A stretch of 64,000 bases of DNA from Clavelina lepadiformis. Lineage: Eukaryota > Chordata > Ascidiacea > Aplousobranchia > Clavelinidae. Of this stretch, positions 1 to 10,824 are shown piece by piece; the stretch's first letter is position 1; each line of letters begins with the position of its first letter. The stretch is taken from assembly GCF_947623445.1 (NCBI RefSeq), contig NC_135241.1, positions 17,982,501 to 18,046,500 on the forward strand. The letters are read 5' to 3'. The notes under the pieces were generated by a model. It was not told where the DNA came from and ran no database searches. It was given only the letters and a program-made list of their open reading frames with translations. The position numbers and the translations under genes were made by a program.

Positions 1-702
1 TCACTAAAAAAGTTGCGCCACCAACAGGCACGAAACCTGGAGAATATTGACCACCAGCTTTCTATCCGCTGATTTCGGGGTGATGGTACATAACGATGCG
101 AGTTAATGTTATCACGAAAAAAGCACTGCGCTGCTGCCAACAATCCATTTTCTGTACCCAAATCTGATACTACTTCAATCGGACAGCCTTGGAAGTGAGT
201 GACAGCTTTAATATACATATTAGCGACAACATGTGGACATTTGTTTGATCGTGTAACATTAAGCCACAGCACTTTTCGACTAAATCCATCAATTGCACCA
301 TGTATAGAAAATCCGAATGGTTTCAGCTTGTCGTAACCATCTGTGTGCCATGCATAGTTTGGGCCAGGGTTGTGATACTCTCTTCGCCTTAAACGGTGAG
401 CTCTTCGAGCCTCACACCCATTCGGATCAATATTACGTAGTACATCAGCTACATACAACCTTGGTACTCTTAAACCTTCCATTTGTAATGTGTGCCAAAC
501 TGACCGATATCCACCAAAAAAAGACGGTCCATCTAACAACTCCTCGATACGTTTTTCTGCCTGAAATAAAACGGCGATGTCTTTTTTCCAGCCACATTTT
601 CTTCGTAGTTATGACGACTGTGTAGCAATTGTAAAATTTCTCCATACTCATATCCTGAATGGAAATATTCAGATATTATTTGATCTTGATCCAAAGTAGT
701 AG
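1..702 (-). pseudogene. integrase-core (DDE) transposase-like gene, 3' end cut by window edge, frame broken
   Basis: Read on the minus strand, about 570 bp encode an rve-type integrase core found as a multi-copy gene in fishes, corals and amphioxus. The order is: an HTH-like start (DQDQIISEYFHSGYEYGEIL), a GYRSVWHTL segment, HRLRRREYHNPGPNYAWHTD, SIHGAIDGFSRKVLWLNVTR, VVSDLGTENG and NQRIESWWS. The three acidic residues expected of a DDE enzyme are present (Asp in WHTDG, Asp in SDLGTENG, Glu in RIESWW). A splice acceptor (TTTTGCAG) precedes the first block at 702. Between the HTH and the EKRIEELLDG block (about 560-610) the frame changes and roughly 18 residues usual in the family are missing, so this copy looks broken unless a short unseen intron lies there. 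The gene continues beyond base 1. The family assignment is from remembered motifs. Confidence 0.72.
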
Positions 703-2318
703 CTGCAAAACATAAAAACAACAGGTGGACTTTTGAGACATGACTTGGCACGTTGTATCATATATCTTTTACTAAATAATAATTAGTTATTAATAATAAT
801 ACACAGACACATAGTCGATTTAGGTAAAACATTTCTTGTTGGTGTGAAAAAGAAAACAAAAAATATGTTAGTCTACAGCCAAATTTTCATTAAAATATTT
901 ATATCTTCACTTGAAAGGTACGCTACTCACCGTGACCACAGTGTGAACATATCATAAAAATGTCAGGTATTTCATTATGGCACTCAACACAATTCATTCC
1001 AATGAAAATCAGTTTTCACACTAAGAAGGTACACTTCATTTTATAAAACAAATTTCTGAAAAAGTCAGTTAAAATTTATGCTGTTATGAACAGCTTTGGC
1101 CTGTCCTATAGTAAACAAGAAAAAATTATTGTAATGTTTTCGCGACAAAAGAAAAACATAGCCTATAGCCCTATACCTTACATTCGGTAGGCCTAACCTA
1201 TACAGCCAAGCCCTAGAAAGTTTGTTTGCATACTGAACTTGCAAAAGACCTTACAATGTTTAACGTGTAGCCTACACCTAAGCTTGTTAAGGCTTGCAAA
1301 AGCTTACTATCTCTCACTATTTGTGGCTGTGACCGGTAACCTTATTCCTTTCCCGAAGACCTCATCAACTACGCCTACCATGCGGTAAGCACACATTTTG
1401 AAATGTTGCGATCCGATTCTAAAATATTGTGCGGCGATTCTAAAATATTGTGCGGCGAATTTATATTTGTTGCGGTAGTGGAAGTTTCACAGCGAAATAT
1501 ATTTCGACTTCGCAAAATATTTCGAAGTCGCAATATTTTTTCAACGCACAAAATAATTTGAAAGCACAAAATAATTTTAGAGGGAGACAAAATATATATT
1601 GTGAATTTCTAAAATATTTTGCTGAGAAAAATATATATTTTGTGGTGATCATAAATATTTTGCGCTAACGTGAAATATTTTTGTGGTGATCATAAATATT
1701 TTGTGGAACCCAAATTATAATTGTTGTGGCACTTACAAGCTACCGTACAACCAAGCCAACCGCAACCCTCAAACCAAAACTCATGATTGTGACGTCTTAT
1801 GGTCACGTGCGTAATTTAAGCATATGTAATTTTTCAACCAAAATAAACCTAACTTGGAGAGGTTTTCTGTTCTGGGTCTCATATTTTTACAGTCCAATTG
1901 GAAGATCTGAATGGCAAGGATTCATGAGATAATACAACAATATGACGTAATAATTTTTAAAAAACGGGTCATGAGAAGTACCCCAAAAGTATAGCAGACC
2001 GGTGTCCCGTTTTCCTGTAGGAGACTATACTGCTGTGCACTTGTTTGGTACCGAGAAATAGCCTAGCCTGTTATGACTTAGTGGTAACGTGAAGGTTTGT
2101 GTTGCTAGTACAATGTTATCTAGTTCTATTACTCCCGATAAATAAGCTTAGCTCGTGAAAATAAACACCCTGTTTTTTGTGGATTTATAATCAAACCTGC
2201 AAGAAGATGATGACCTGCACGACTGCATGTCACTCGGCCGATTAGGCTATTTTGTTCTCAATTCAGCTGACATTTTTGGTTTGTGATGTGAGGATGTCTC
2301 ATCTCTGGACGTATATAG
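703..2318. other. no gene recognised; AT-rich spacer
   Basis: No coding region is supported here; open frames are short and show no recognisable motif. The stretch at 1410-1705 is internally repetitive (listed separately). The rest is ordinary AT-rich sequence between the integrase relic and the left end of the transposon at 2323. Confidence 0.5.
1410..1705. repeat. degenerate AT-rich short tandem repeats
   Basis: Two adjacent copies of TCTAAAATATTGTGCGGCGA lie at about 1417-1457, and two copies of TGTGGTGATCATAAATATTT near 1639-1700. Between them the motif AAATATTTTG or AAATAATTT recurs every 15-25 bp in both orientations. This looks like a decayed minisatellite or the end of a repeat element; no coding potential is seen. 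Confidence 0.55.
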
Positions 2319-2322
2319 ATAA

Positions 2323-4948
2323 CACTGGTCAACAAAAATTTTGTTGCATTTCTACCAACACTTGTTCTTACCTATTTTGGGGGCGCTGAATCCGAATCTG
2401 ACCTTAGTTTTTTTCTGCAAGGTCTAGTTTTTTTGCAAATTGAGATTTTTAATTTTATCCTTACTAAATTCTAATTTTCTGAAAAATTACTTGATTTGTC
2501 AAATGACGTTCTTGCTTATAGTCGAATAACCAATCTCAAAACAAAAATAAGTTCCCAGAAATCATTGTGTTACCACTAGAAATTGTATTTCCAGACAATT
2601 AGGCACCAAATTTTTGAAAAAATGTAATAAAGAACATTTTTGCTGGTAAAATACATGCAATAAGTGAGTTTTTTTTTGCAAAATGACATTGAAAAGAATG
2701 ATGGCAACCTACAGTATTAACTCAAAGCTATCGATGACAAGATGTAAAAAATTCAATTACTCTACAACCCCGGAAAAAATTTCCTCTTATAACTTCTGCG
2801 TTTGTGCGCTTTTTGAGGACAGTCACGTTTGATGCCCCAACAATAATCCGCCAACATATGTCGATCCCACCGACCTTGGTAGCGTTCTTCCACTGTCATG
2901 AGATCCTGGTGGAAACGCTCTCCTTGTTCATCACTGACAGCTCCAAGGTTTTCAGGGAATTTGTCCAGGTGGCTGTACAGGAAATGTACTTTTATGCTCA
3001 TGTTGCATCCTAAATCACGAAACCCTGAGAGCATCTTGGATACAAGTGTTTCATAGTTTGGGGCCTTTCTGTTGCCAAGGAAGTTTTTTATTACATCTAC
3101 AAAAGATAGCCATGCAGCTTTCTCCTTGACATTCATTTTCTGAATGAAGTTTTTGTCACGAATAAGTGTACGTATCTGTGGTCCATCAAACACTCCTGCT
3201 TTAATTTTATCATATGACAAAGCAGGGAAAGTATGAAGAAGATGATGAAAGGATTCATTGTCAGGATTTAGAGCTTTAACAAACTGTTTCATGAGACCTA
3301 GTTTGATGTGCAGGGGCGGAAAAACAATTTTGTCTCTGCTTACGATTGGGTTGTGTGTTACATTAGGCATGCCAGCTTGAAATGTTTCACGTAAGGGCCA
3401 CTCCTTCTGTGTCCAATGTTTTTCACGTGCTCTGCTGTCCCACATGCATAGATAACATGGAAATTTAGTGTATCCTCTTTGCTGACCTAGCAGAAAACTA
3501 ACCATTTTGAGGTCAACACAAATGATCCAGTTGTGCTCATGATATCTGAGCAAATCCATAACAATTCTGATGTCATCATGCCGTTCCTTCAAGACAGTGG
3601 AGTGACCAACTGGAACAGCTCCATAAACATTTCCATTGTGTAAAAGGACACACTTGAGGCTGCGCTTGGAACTGTCCAAAAACAATCGCCATTCTCCTGG
3701 ATCATACGAGGAGATACCCAGTTGTTCGAGAAGACCAGGTATATCGTTGCAGTATACCAGCTTATTTTCCTCTGAAAAATAGGGAAGAAAGAGTTCTTCT
3801 CTTTTTCGAAAAAAGGATACCTTTACAGATTGATCTAGAACCTGTTTTTCCTTGAGTCTGGAGGCTAAGAGCTCAGCTGCTTGCTTGGGCAAATCTAAAT
3901 CACGTACTAAGTCATTCAGTTCTGATTGATTAAACTGCTGAACAGCTACTCTGGTTTCACAAGAAGAGTGTTCAGATTCTGTATCTGTTCTTTTATACTC
4001 CATTTCCATAACCTCTTCCCTTTCCGATTCAGTTTCCTCATCTTCAGAAAATGTAAAACCACTAAAGACTGGAGGAGGGAATCTATCAGAGTGCGGAACA
4101 GGTCGTATAGCTGATGGTATACTTGGATAAGAAAGCATTTGTCGGCTCTTCCTGCCAACACCTTTTATATTTACCATGCAAAAGTAGCAGTCAGTCGTGT
4201 GATCTTGGGGTTCACGCCACACCATTGGAATGCCAAAAGGCAGACTCTTCCGCTTTCCTTTTGTCCAATCTCTGAGCGTTTCTTCGCAGTTATGGCACAC
4301 AATATGTGGAGACCATCTCTTATCTTGATCACCAAGATGGATGCCAAAGTAAGCTCTGTAGGCACGCTTCACAAACGATGTTATATTTCGTCTTTGACGA
4401 GGAAGCGTGTACACACCACAGATATAACAAAATGAATCAGGTTTATTTTTGCATTTACGTCTACTAGAAGAAGCCATGACCAAATCTGAAAAATATATGT
4501 GCTTAACTGTGGAACAGAGGTTTACCACATACAACCAAAAAAAATAAAAAACCTTGGTTCTAATTAAGGCTACCTGCAGACGAGTGTAAAATAGAGCTTA
4601 TAGCCTATCCTACAGCATCTATCCGCAATACCTCACTATTATCAAAATGCCTAACTTCTTCAAACGCCCTTAAACAGCAGTAGGCTACAACTTAAAAGAG
4701 CTGAAAGATTCTATCTGAAATGTACCATATGCAATAATGTACCATAATGTACGTTGTCTGTATGTACCATACAGACAACGCAAACTAAATATGCGCCAGA
4801 AACGAAAAAATTTAAATTGTCGATTGCATGAAAACTAGAGCATGCATAAAGAAACTGATTGCAGATTTGAAATCAGCATCCCAAAATTGTGTAGAATCAG
4901 TTAAAAAATCTCATGCAACAAAAAAAAAAAAAAAATTGTTGAGCAGTG
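2323..4948 (-). mobile_element. complete-looking DNA transposon (CMC/Chapaev-like termini)
   Basis: Both ends carry an imperfect inverted repeat that starts CACTGGTCAACAA (left, 2323) and CACTGCTCAACAA (right, complement from 4948). Each is followed by an A/T run and then TTTTGTTGCAT. The four bases ATAA flank both ends (2319-2322 and 4949-4952), consistent with a 4-bp target-site duplication. The 2626-bp element holds one long gene on the minus strand (2762-4477) with no frameshift or internal stop. CACTG-type ends with a 4-bp duplication are what is known for Chapaev elements of the CACTA/Mirage/Chapaev group; that placement is an inference from the ends only. Confidence 0.7.
2762..4477 (-). 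CDS. putative transposase / uncharacterised Cys-rich protein, 571 aa
   Basis: The chosen start is the Met of MASSSRRKCKNKPDSFC: a splice acceptor (TTTTTCAG) ends 8 nt upstream, and the alternative in-frame Met at 4534 would precede that acceptor. The N-terminus has paired cysteines (CYIC, then CHNC, later DCYFC) that could form a zinc-binding fold. A Glu/Ser-rich linker follows at residues ~145-180. A large conserved region includes WRLFLDSSKRSLKCVLLHNG, WIICVDLKMVSFLLGQQRGY and, near the end, DEQGERFHQDL and ERYQGRWDRHM. From memory, near-identical proteins without an assigned function occur in many copies in Hydra, aphids and aquatic animals. Its position inside paired inverted repeats argues that it is the element's transposase. 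Acidic residues in the DSSK, VDLK and EQGER blocks are candidates for a catalytic site, but I cannot assign it. Confidence 0.75.
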   Translation of the reverse strand: MASSSRRKCKNKPDSFCYICGVYTLPRQRRNITSFVKRAYRAYFGIHLGDQDKRWSPHIVCHNCEETLRDWTKGKRKSLPFGIPMVWREPQDHTTDCYFCMVNIKGVGRKSRQMLSYPSIPSAIRPVPHSDRFPPPVFSGFTFSEDEETESEREEVMEMEYKRTDTESEHSSCETRVAVQQFNQSELNDLVRDLDLPKQAAELLASRLKEKQVLDQSVKVSFFRKREELFLPYFSEENKLVYCNDIPGLLEQLGISSYDPGEWRLFLDSSKRSLKCVLLHNGNVYGAVPVGHSTVLKERHDDIRIVMDLLRYHEHNWIICVDLKMVSFLLGQQRGYTKFPCYLCMWDSRAREKHWTQKEWPLRETFQAGMPNVTHNPIVSRDKIVFPPLHIKLGLMKQFVKALNPDNESFHHLLHTFPALSYDKIKAGVFDGPQIRTLIRDKNFIQKMNVKEKAAWLSFVDVIKNFLGNRKAPNYETLVSKMLSGFRDLGCNMSIKVHFLYSHLDKFPENLGAVSDEQGERFHQDLMTVEERYQGRWDRHMLADYCWGIKRDCPQKAHKRRSYKRKFFPGL

Positions 4949-4952
4949 ATAA

Positions 4953-5863
4953 TTAGATATACAACGGCACTTGGTTGCTTTAGAGTTGATTACTCTAAAT
5001 GCATAATTTTGAACCCTGTAAGTTTTAAAATGGAGTTAATTTTGAGTAGGCCTATAGAGTTATAAAGTTAAACATTTAAGCTCTGCTTACTTCCCCAGTT
5101 CCCAAAATGGATAGCGTCCTGTATGCACACTCAACACTAAACAGTGTGCCCGTCAAACTTATTCATCTTCACACCAATTTGTAATTGAAGTGACTATTTA
5201 CCAGCGTCTGTTTACTGAAGTTTCAAAATCACAATACTATGTTTGGCAGATTTCTGCTGACAAGTTTATTATTCTTGTTTTGCCAGACTGGCTGTTTTCA
5301 GCAAAGTTTTGGATGCATCAAACAATCAAAAACGACAACTGCGAGTGCGCAAAAATGCTTCGATACAACACGAAAAGCAGTATTGAGTGCGTTTATGCCA
5401 TTAGCTACATGGTAATCTGAAGTACCGCATTATAAACTTTGAAGACTTATTGTACACTACACACACCCCGTGTGAGTTAACAGGTGCACACCCATTACAC
5501 TATTCACTGTAAACCTGGTAGTCTGTGTGTGCCAATGACATTATTTACAAAAGAAAACCGGTTCCTTGGATTCAAGAAAAAATACAAAAAATCAAATCTT
5601 TGAGGTTCAGTTCTTAGAGGCTTGTTATTCTAGGATGTACTTTCCTATGTTAGGTTACACAGTACGATTATGGTGGCTTTGCATTGGGCGCATTGATTGA
5701 TATCATCCAGTTCATTTGGATATGAGAACTTTCTTAGAACTTTATGTTACTGTGTTTTGCCAAGAAAAGATGGAACGCTTTTTAATTTGGCATGTTCTTA
5801 TACTTAATCATAAAATTATTTTTCTAAAGCAGTTATATATATTCTCAATTTTTTGCTTGTGTA
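4953..5863. other. spacer upstream of CHMP2B
   Basis: No gene is supported. The only open frame of note (5190-5420) has no recognisable motif. The end of the stretch (5840-5864) is a pyrimidine-rich tract closing in GTGTAG, a splice acceptor just ahead of CHMP2B. Confidence 0.5.
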
Positions 5864-5881
5864 GTTTTATTCAAAGTAAAT

Positions 5882-6514
5882 ATGTTTGGCAAAAAGAAGA
5901 CTGTTGAACAACAGATGAGAGATCAAGATCGGCATCTACGCCGAGCCAATCGAGAAATGGCTCGTGATCGAACAAAGATTGAGCAAGAGGAGAAGAAATT
6001 ACAGATGGAAATCAAAAAGGCTGCAAGACAAGGAAACAAACAAGCATGTGCCATTCTTGCAAAGCAGTTGGTCAATTTAAGAAAGCAAAAAACTCGATCA
6101 TATGCAACGAGTTCCACTATAACTTCAGTTGGAGTACAAACTAAGGCCATGCATTCAAACATGAAGATGGCAAATGCTATGGGAACAACTGCTAAGACAA
6201 TGTCCAAGGTCAATGCTCAAATGAATCCACAAAAATTGGCACAAACAATGCAGCAGTTTGAAAGAGAAAATGCCAAGATGGAAATGAGTGAAGAACTGAT
6301 TAATGATACAATGGACAGTGTTCTCGATGAGAGCGGAGATGAAGAAGAACAAGATTCAATCATCAACCAGGTTTTGGGTGAAATTGGTATTGATATGTCA
6401 GGAAAGCTTTCTGGTGTCAATGTGCCAAGTAACGAACTTGGTCAAGCACAATCGTCACGTGAATTTGACGAAATTGAAGCAAAGCTAAATGCCTTGAGGA
6501 CCCCTGCTGATTAA
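5882..6514 (+). CDS. CHMP2B: CHMP2B, charged multivesicular body protein 2b (ESCRT-III)
   Basis: This 210-residue intronless frame is a Snf7-family ESCRT-III subunit of normal length (human CHMP2B has 213). The basic N-terminal helical half holds GNKQACAILAKQLVNLRKQK and TRSYATSSTITSVGVQTK, which fit CHMP2B rather than CHMP2A. The acidic C-terminal half has SGDEEEQDSIINQVLGEIGI and ends EIEAKLNALRTP, a MIT-interacting motif expected to bind VPS4. The protein should polymerise at the cytosolic face of endosomal and other membranes in scission events. A strong acceptor (AG at 5863-5864) lies 17 nt before the ATG, so the mRNA probably has a 5'UTR intron or is trans-spliced. AATAAA at 6746-6751 is the likely poly(A) signal. 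Confidence 0.95.
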   Translation: MFGKKKTVEQQMRDQDRHLRRANREMARDRTKIEQEEKKLQMEIKKAARQGNKQACAILAKQLVNLRKQKTRSYATSSTITSVGVQTKAMHSNMKMANAMGTTAKTMSKVNAQMNPQKLAQTMQQFERENAKMEMSEELINDTMDSVLDESGDEEEQDSIINQVLGEIGIDMSGKLSGVNVPSNELGQAQSSREFDEIEAKLNALRTPAD

Positions 6515-6745
6515 ACTTCATATATATAGCTTGTCATTACACGTCGTTTGGAACAAGTTGACTAAAAACTGTTTAAGAATGGAAGAGTGCTGTACCCACG
6601 AAAGCTCTTAAAGTTGCTAAAAGAGCTGAAATATAGTTGCTTTTATGGGTGCATTCAACACTTCAAGTTATTGTCAATTAATGATTTTCCCATTACAATG
6701 TTTGCCTGATGCTTTAATTATGCTTGAGCTACCATTTCTAGTTGA

Positions 6746-6751
6746 AATAAA
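6746..6751 (+). terminator. poly(A) signal AATAAA of CHMP2B
   Basis: This is the first canonical AATAAA after the CHMP2B stop, 232 nt downstream, followed by T/G-rich sequence. Cleavage was not observed directly. Confidence 0.5.
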
Positions 6752-7314
6752 TTTCTACCTTGTGCACTTATTAGCCTTCTTATATGTGCTTCATTATTTG
6801 ACTATACTTACGGTATTCTATTCATGTTTTGTATAATTACTTTGGAAGCTTGTTAACCTGACACTAAAGGGACACAGTAGTTCACTTCAAAATTGGGAGA
6901 AAATATCCGTGCAATTGAGTCTGGACACAGCACTCACAATGTGATAAAACCCTAGACAGATTTATCAAATTTCAACATCTTTAGTATGGAAGATAAGGCT
7001 AGCTAGTTAAACAAGCTTCCACCGTATTATTGCAATATCAATAAGTTATAATATTATATGCCTACCGAAGACGTGATGTTTAACGTTAATAAATTGACAG
7101 CCAGAACATTGGAGTTGTGTGTAGTGTATATTGGAAGATCAAATGAACCATGCGATGGTGTGCTCGAGATTTTGTGGGTTAATTAATATCTTTATTATTG
7201 TATATACATGTTTTGTTATACTTGTAGGTAATATGTTATGTTAGTTTGATATTTTTGACAAGAGATAAATGAAAAAATTTGTAAAATTGAATTTAGTTAT
7301 TTAAGTCAAACAAG

Positions 7315-10300
7315 ATGGTGGTTACATATGCACCTACTGCTCATAAGCTTCTTCAAGGAGTGTTTGCTGTGTACAAACCTTCAGGGGTAGCTATTTCATC
7401 CTTACTCAGAGAGGTTCAAGGAAGGCTTGTCCAAGGTAAACTGGTTAGTGTGGTCTTGTGTATTAAGTTGTTTATTTGTTGTTGTTGTCAATAAGCATAC
7501 AATTGATTAATTTTTATTTTATCTTGTGAGATCGTTTTGTGGCACAGTAACTAAGTGTTGTCGGTTACATGTTATTGCATCAGATTGTAGCAGAGTAAGC
7601 CATGATGTTTTCTATGTAATAAATTTCAATACCTTATTTTAAATGTCATTACCTGTCAATGACAAACCTAATGAATGTGATTTTTAGATATTAATACCTT
7701 AGAACAAAGGCCACAGAAGCAGATGATTCTATTTAAACCAGCTTCAGAAACTCATCTCACCAAAGGAAGTCTCTTGGACTGTGATACTTCTGAGCCCTCA
7801 AATGATAAACTACATCATATGGTTCCTACATATGTTCCTGACTGGTTTGATCATCCTTTAGGTACCATTTCTTAAACTTGTGAATGCTTTAAATGTTGTT
7901 AAATGATTGTTTTTGTTTTAGTACAGGGTCCAAGATACAACAACGACAGTTTCCATATTTCAGCGGGCCACACTCTCGATGTCCATGCATGTGGTTTACA
8001 AGGTTGGATTACCAATTTGCTTTACATAATAATGTGGTTGTTATTATTGCATCAGGTAAATCAGTTTTTGATTTTGTGTTGCATCAGTGTTGGGTTTGCA
8101 AGAACAAGGTGAAGAAATACTGCAAAAAATGAAAAAGCTAAATCTTCCTCGTCGATACCAAGTCAAGGGCCAGTTTGGTTTGGCATCACTGACCTTCGGT
8201 GGGGAGTCCAGAATAGTAGAGAAAAGCACTTGGGACCATATTACTGAAGAAAAGATTACACGTGTACTGACTGTGCTTCAAGGCAAACACAGAAATGCTT
8301 GCATGGAGTAAGTAAAACTAAAAAATATGTGACCAAGTGGTTTTAACACATTTATAAAAAAAAAATTTTCCCTTGGCTTGACCTTTACAGGAAACATCTT
8401 GATCATGCAATAATCTGACAACACATTACATTTACCTCTCAAATCTGTTCTTTGCTGAGAAAACGGTTTATCATTTTCCTGCATGTTTTGATGGCTGCCA
8501 TTTAACGAACTTATTAGATACTGACTTTTATAATTACAGGGCCTCTGGTTTAGACTTAAGTAGCCAGCAAGCATACAGACTAGCATCGAAAGGATTTTTG
8601 CGTCCGTATGTACCAACTGATTCAGTAATTATTGATATGAAGTTGACTTCGCTCAAACTTCCGGAATTTATACTTGGTAAGCTGGATAAAATAACACAGT
8701 CATTTTTTATCAATTTGTTACTTGCACTATGAAGGTCATGGTTCGGCAGCTTACAGCGCACTGGGTGATGTCATACAAAATTGTAGCATAGGTGATGCTA
8801 CATCGTAATTTTTCCTTTTTTTGTGGTTGCCACATCTCATGTTTTTACATTATTCTATCATAGTACTGCACAAGCTGTCACCAATCCCAGATTTCCCGGT
8901 CCACAAATATGTTTAGTGGACGCAAATCTACACTTGTCTAATAGCCTTTCGTAACAATGCAATGCTCAAAAACATTTTGCAATAAAACTTGTTACAATAC
9001 AAACTTTTCCATACCGCTGCATCTAACTACAGTATATAGGCAATTTCAGCTTGTGTCTTAATTTTTTGATTTCATCACACCAAACTATTTTCTGAAGTGC
9101 CATCAAATCCAAAAACTACTGTAGAGTAAATTGTTGTCTAGCGAGAATGTGTTACTGTACTGGAATAAATTTTATTGATTAGGCCAACTGATGCTCAATT
9201 TACACATGGCCTATCCACAATTGTGTTTGTCCTCTTGCTGCTAATTTTGTTTGATTGGAAGACGAAACACTACGGTAACACCTAAACAAATTCAGTTTAT
9301 TTAAAGTTACCCTGCAACATTATCAATTAATCTTGTCAATAAATTTGTACATGCTGCTACGACCAAAATTTTTCAGAATGTAGTAAAAACTAGTTTCTGA
9401 ATTAAGTGGCTGCTCTAGCCATCTGTCCTTAACATGAATTGCAAGAATACCCAATTGCATATTTTAAGCGTTATAGCTTTACCACATTTCTGCTGTTCAT
9501 TAGTTGTGCATCTTTCTGCACAGGTTAGCGGTTATCGCCTTTTTGTTGATAAAGTCATTGTCAAAAAATGAATTAATATGATGGGGTTCTTAATAAGAAC
9601 TTCTTATAACACTAGCAAAATGTAGAGAAGTTTTTTTTGAGTTCTGAGAGCATGTTGATTCTGATGGTGGTGGTACATTTACAGGCATTTTGTTGCTCTC
9701 ACATATATCATACATTTGACATTGTCATGTTCGTGTTAGTCATGCAAACAGAGATGAAAGGTTTAAGTCATTGACTTGACCCTAGCCAGGTTTTTGTAAG
9801 ATCGTTTGTTATTATCCAAAAATATTTACTCCAAAAATTGCATTGCAACATATTCTATTGAATGTGCAAAAATTTCATAAAAGGGGTAAAATTAAATGTT
9901 ATGCGTGTAAAGTTACACTGCAAGTTCTTAAAATAACCTTAGTATCAACGTATAACAAAGTTTAATTGTGAATTGTAATTTGGTATGACTCGACTTGGAT
10001 TTCGGCACTGAAAGATTTACATCACAGCCATTGAAATTGTTTCCATCGTCATAAATTAACTTTTTTGAACCCTGATATAAGTGTTATTGCAACTATTTGC
10101 CGGGAGAAGTAATGGTGTTATCTGTAACATAGTAATCATAATTTAAATTATCTAATTACTTTTTAAGTTACTGGAGTTCACATCTTTGTTTTCAATGAAA
10201 CAAAAGGTGTTGTCATTGTTTGTGGAGGTTACAAACGATATTTCTTTTTGTCTGCAGATATTACTTGCATTCGGGAATCATGCATATTTATCAGAAAAAT

Positions 10301-10616
10301 AATTCATCAAATCGGGTTGGAGTTGCGATCAAATGCTATCTGTACTCAGCTTCAACGTCAGCAAGATGCTGTATTTACCATCCATGATGAACTCACTTTA
10401 TTGGGAAAGAACGTCAATGTGAATAATGTTATTGATTCCATAAACCACACCAACAACATACTTAGAAAGAGTGTCTTAAAAAGAAAACGATATTTTGCAA
10501 AGACATCTGTAAAGATGTTACAGCAAAACAAGAGCGATATACTTTTTCCTGAACCTTCTAAAAACAGCACTTCAGAAACTGTGAATAAAGCTTTTGATCA
10601 CTTAGCTTCGTCATGA
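7315..10616 (+). CDS. TRUB2: TRUB2, mitochondrial pseudouridine synthase-like protein, six exons
   Basis: Exons 7315-7435, 7688-7861, 7922-8002, 8088-8307, 8540-8676 and 10258-10616 join in phase to 363 codons. The product follows human TRUB2 end to end: HKLLQGVFAVYKPSGVAISS at the N-terminus, VPDWFDHPLVQGP, the TruB catalytic block HTLDVHACGLQVLGL (Asp118 is the expected nucleophile), KSTWDHITEEKITRVL, LDLSSQQAYRLASKGFLRPY and IIHQIGLELRSNAICTQLQR. In animals TRUB2 acts in mitochondria on 16S rRNA and mRNAs and supports translation. The exon 3 donor CAAG/GTTGGA is weak but gives a gapless match to the human motif. Intron 5 is about 1.6 kb with no feature seen. CHMP2B lies 0.8 kb upstream on the same strand; RAB3GAP1 converges from the other side. 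Confidence 0.93.
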
Positions 10617-10624
10617 TTATTCAC

Positions 10625-10630
10625 AATAAA
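10625..10630 (+). terminator. poly(A) signal AATAAA of TRUB2
   Basis: AATAAA starts 9 nt after the TRUB2 stop. The complementary signal of the convergent RAB3GAP1 lies at 10700-10705, so the two 3' ends are less than 100 bp apart. Confidence 0.7.
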
Positions 10631-10699
10631 AGCATTTGAATTTTTATGGATCTGTCTTCTTTTCATCTAGCTAGCGAATTATATCACCGCAACCAATAA

Positions 10700-10705
10700 T
10701 TTATT
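10700..10705 (-). terminator. poly(A) signal of RAB3GAP1
   Basis: TTTATT on the plus strand reads AATAAA on the minus strand, about 120 nt after the RAB3GAP1 stop. It is the nearest canonical signal I see. Confidence 0.5.
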
Positions 10706-10824
10706 GCTTGTCAGGCACAAATGTAAATTAATATCATTATCCATATTTGCTTAAATGATAAAACTGCGTCATAAAATAAACTCATTGCGCAAAAATTACA
10801 ATTGCAAATCTTGCGGAAAATAGA

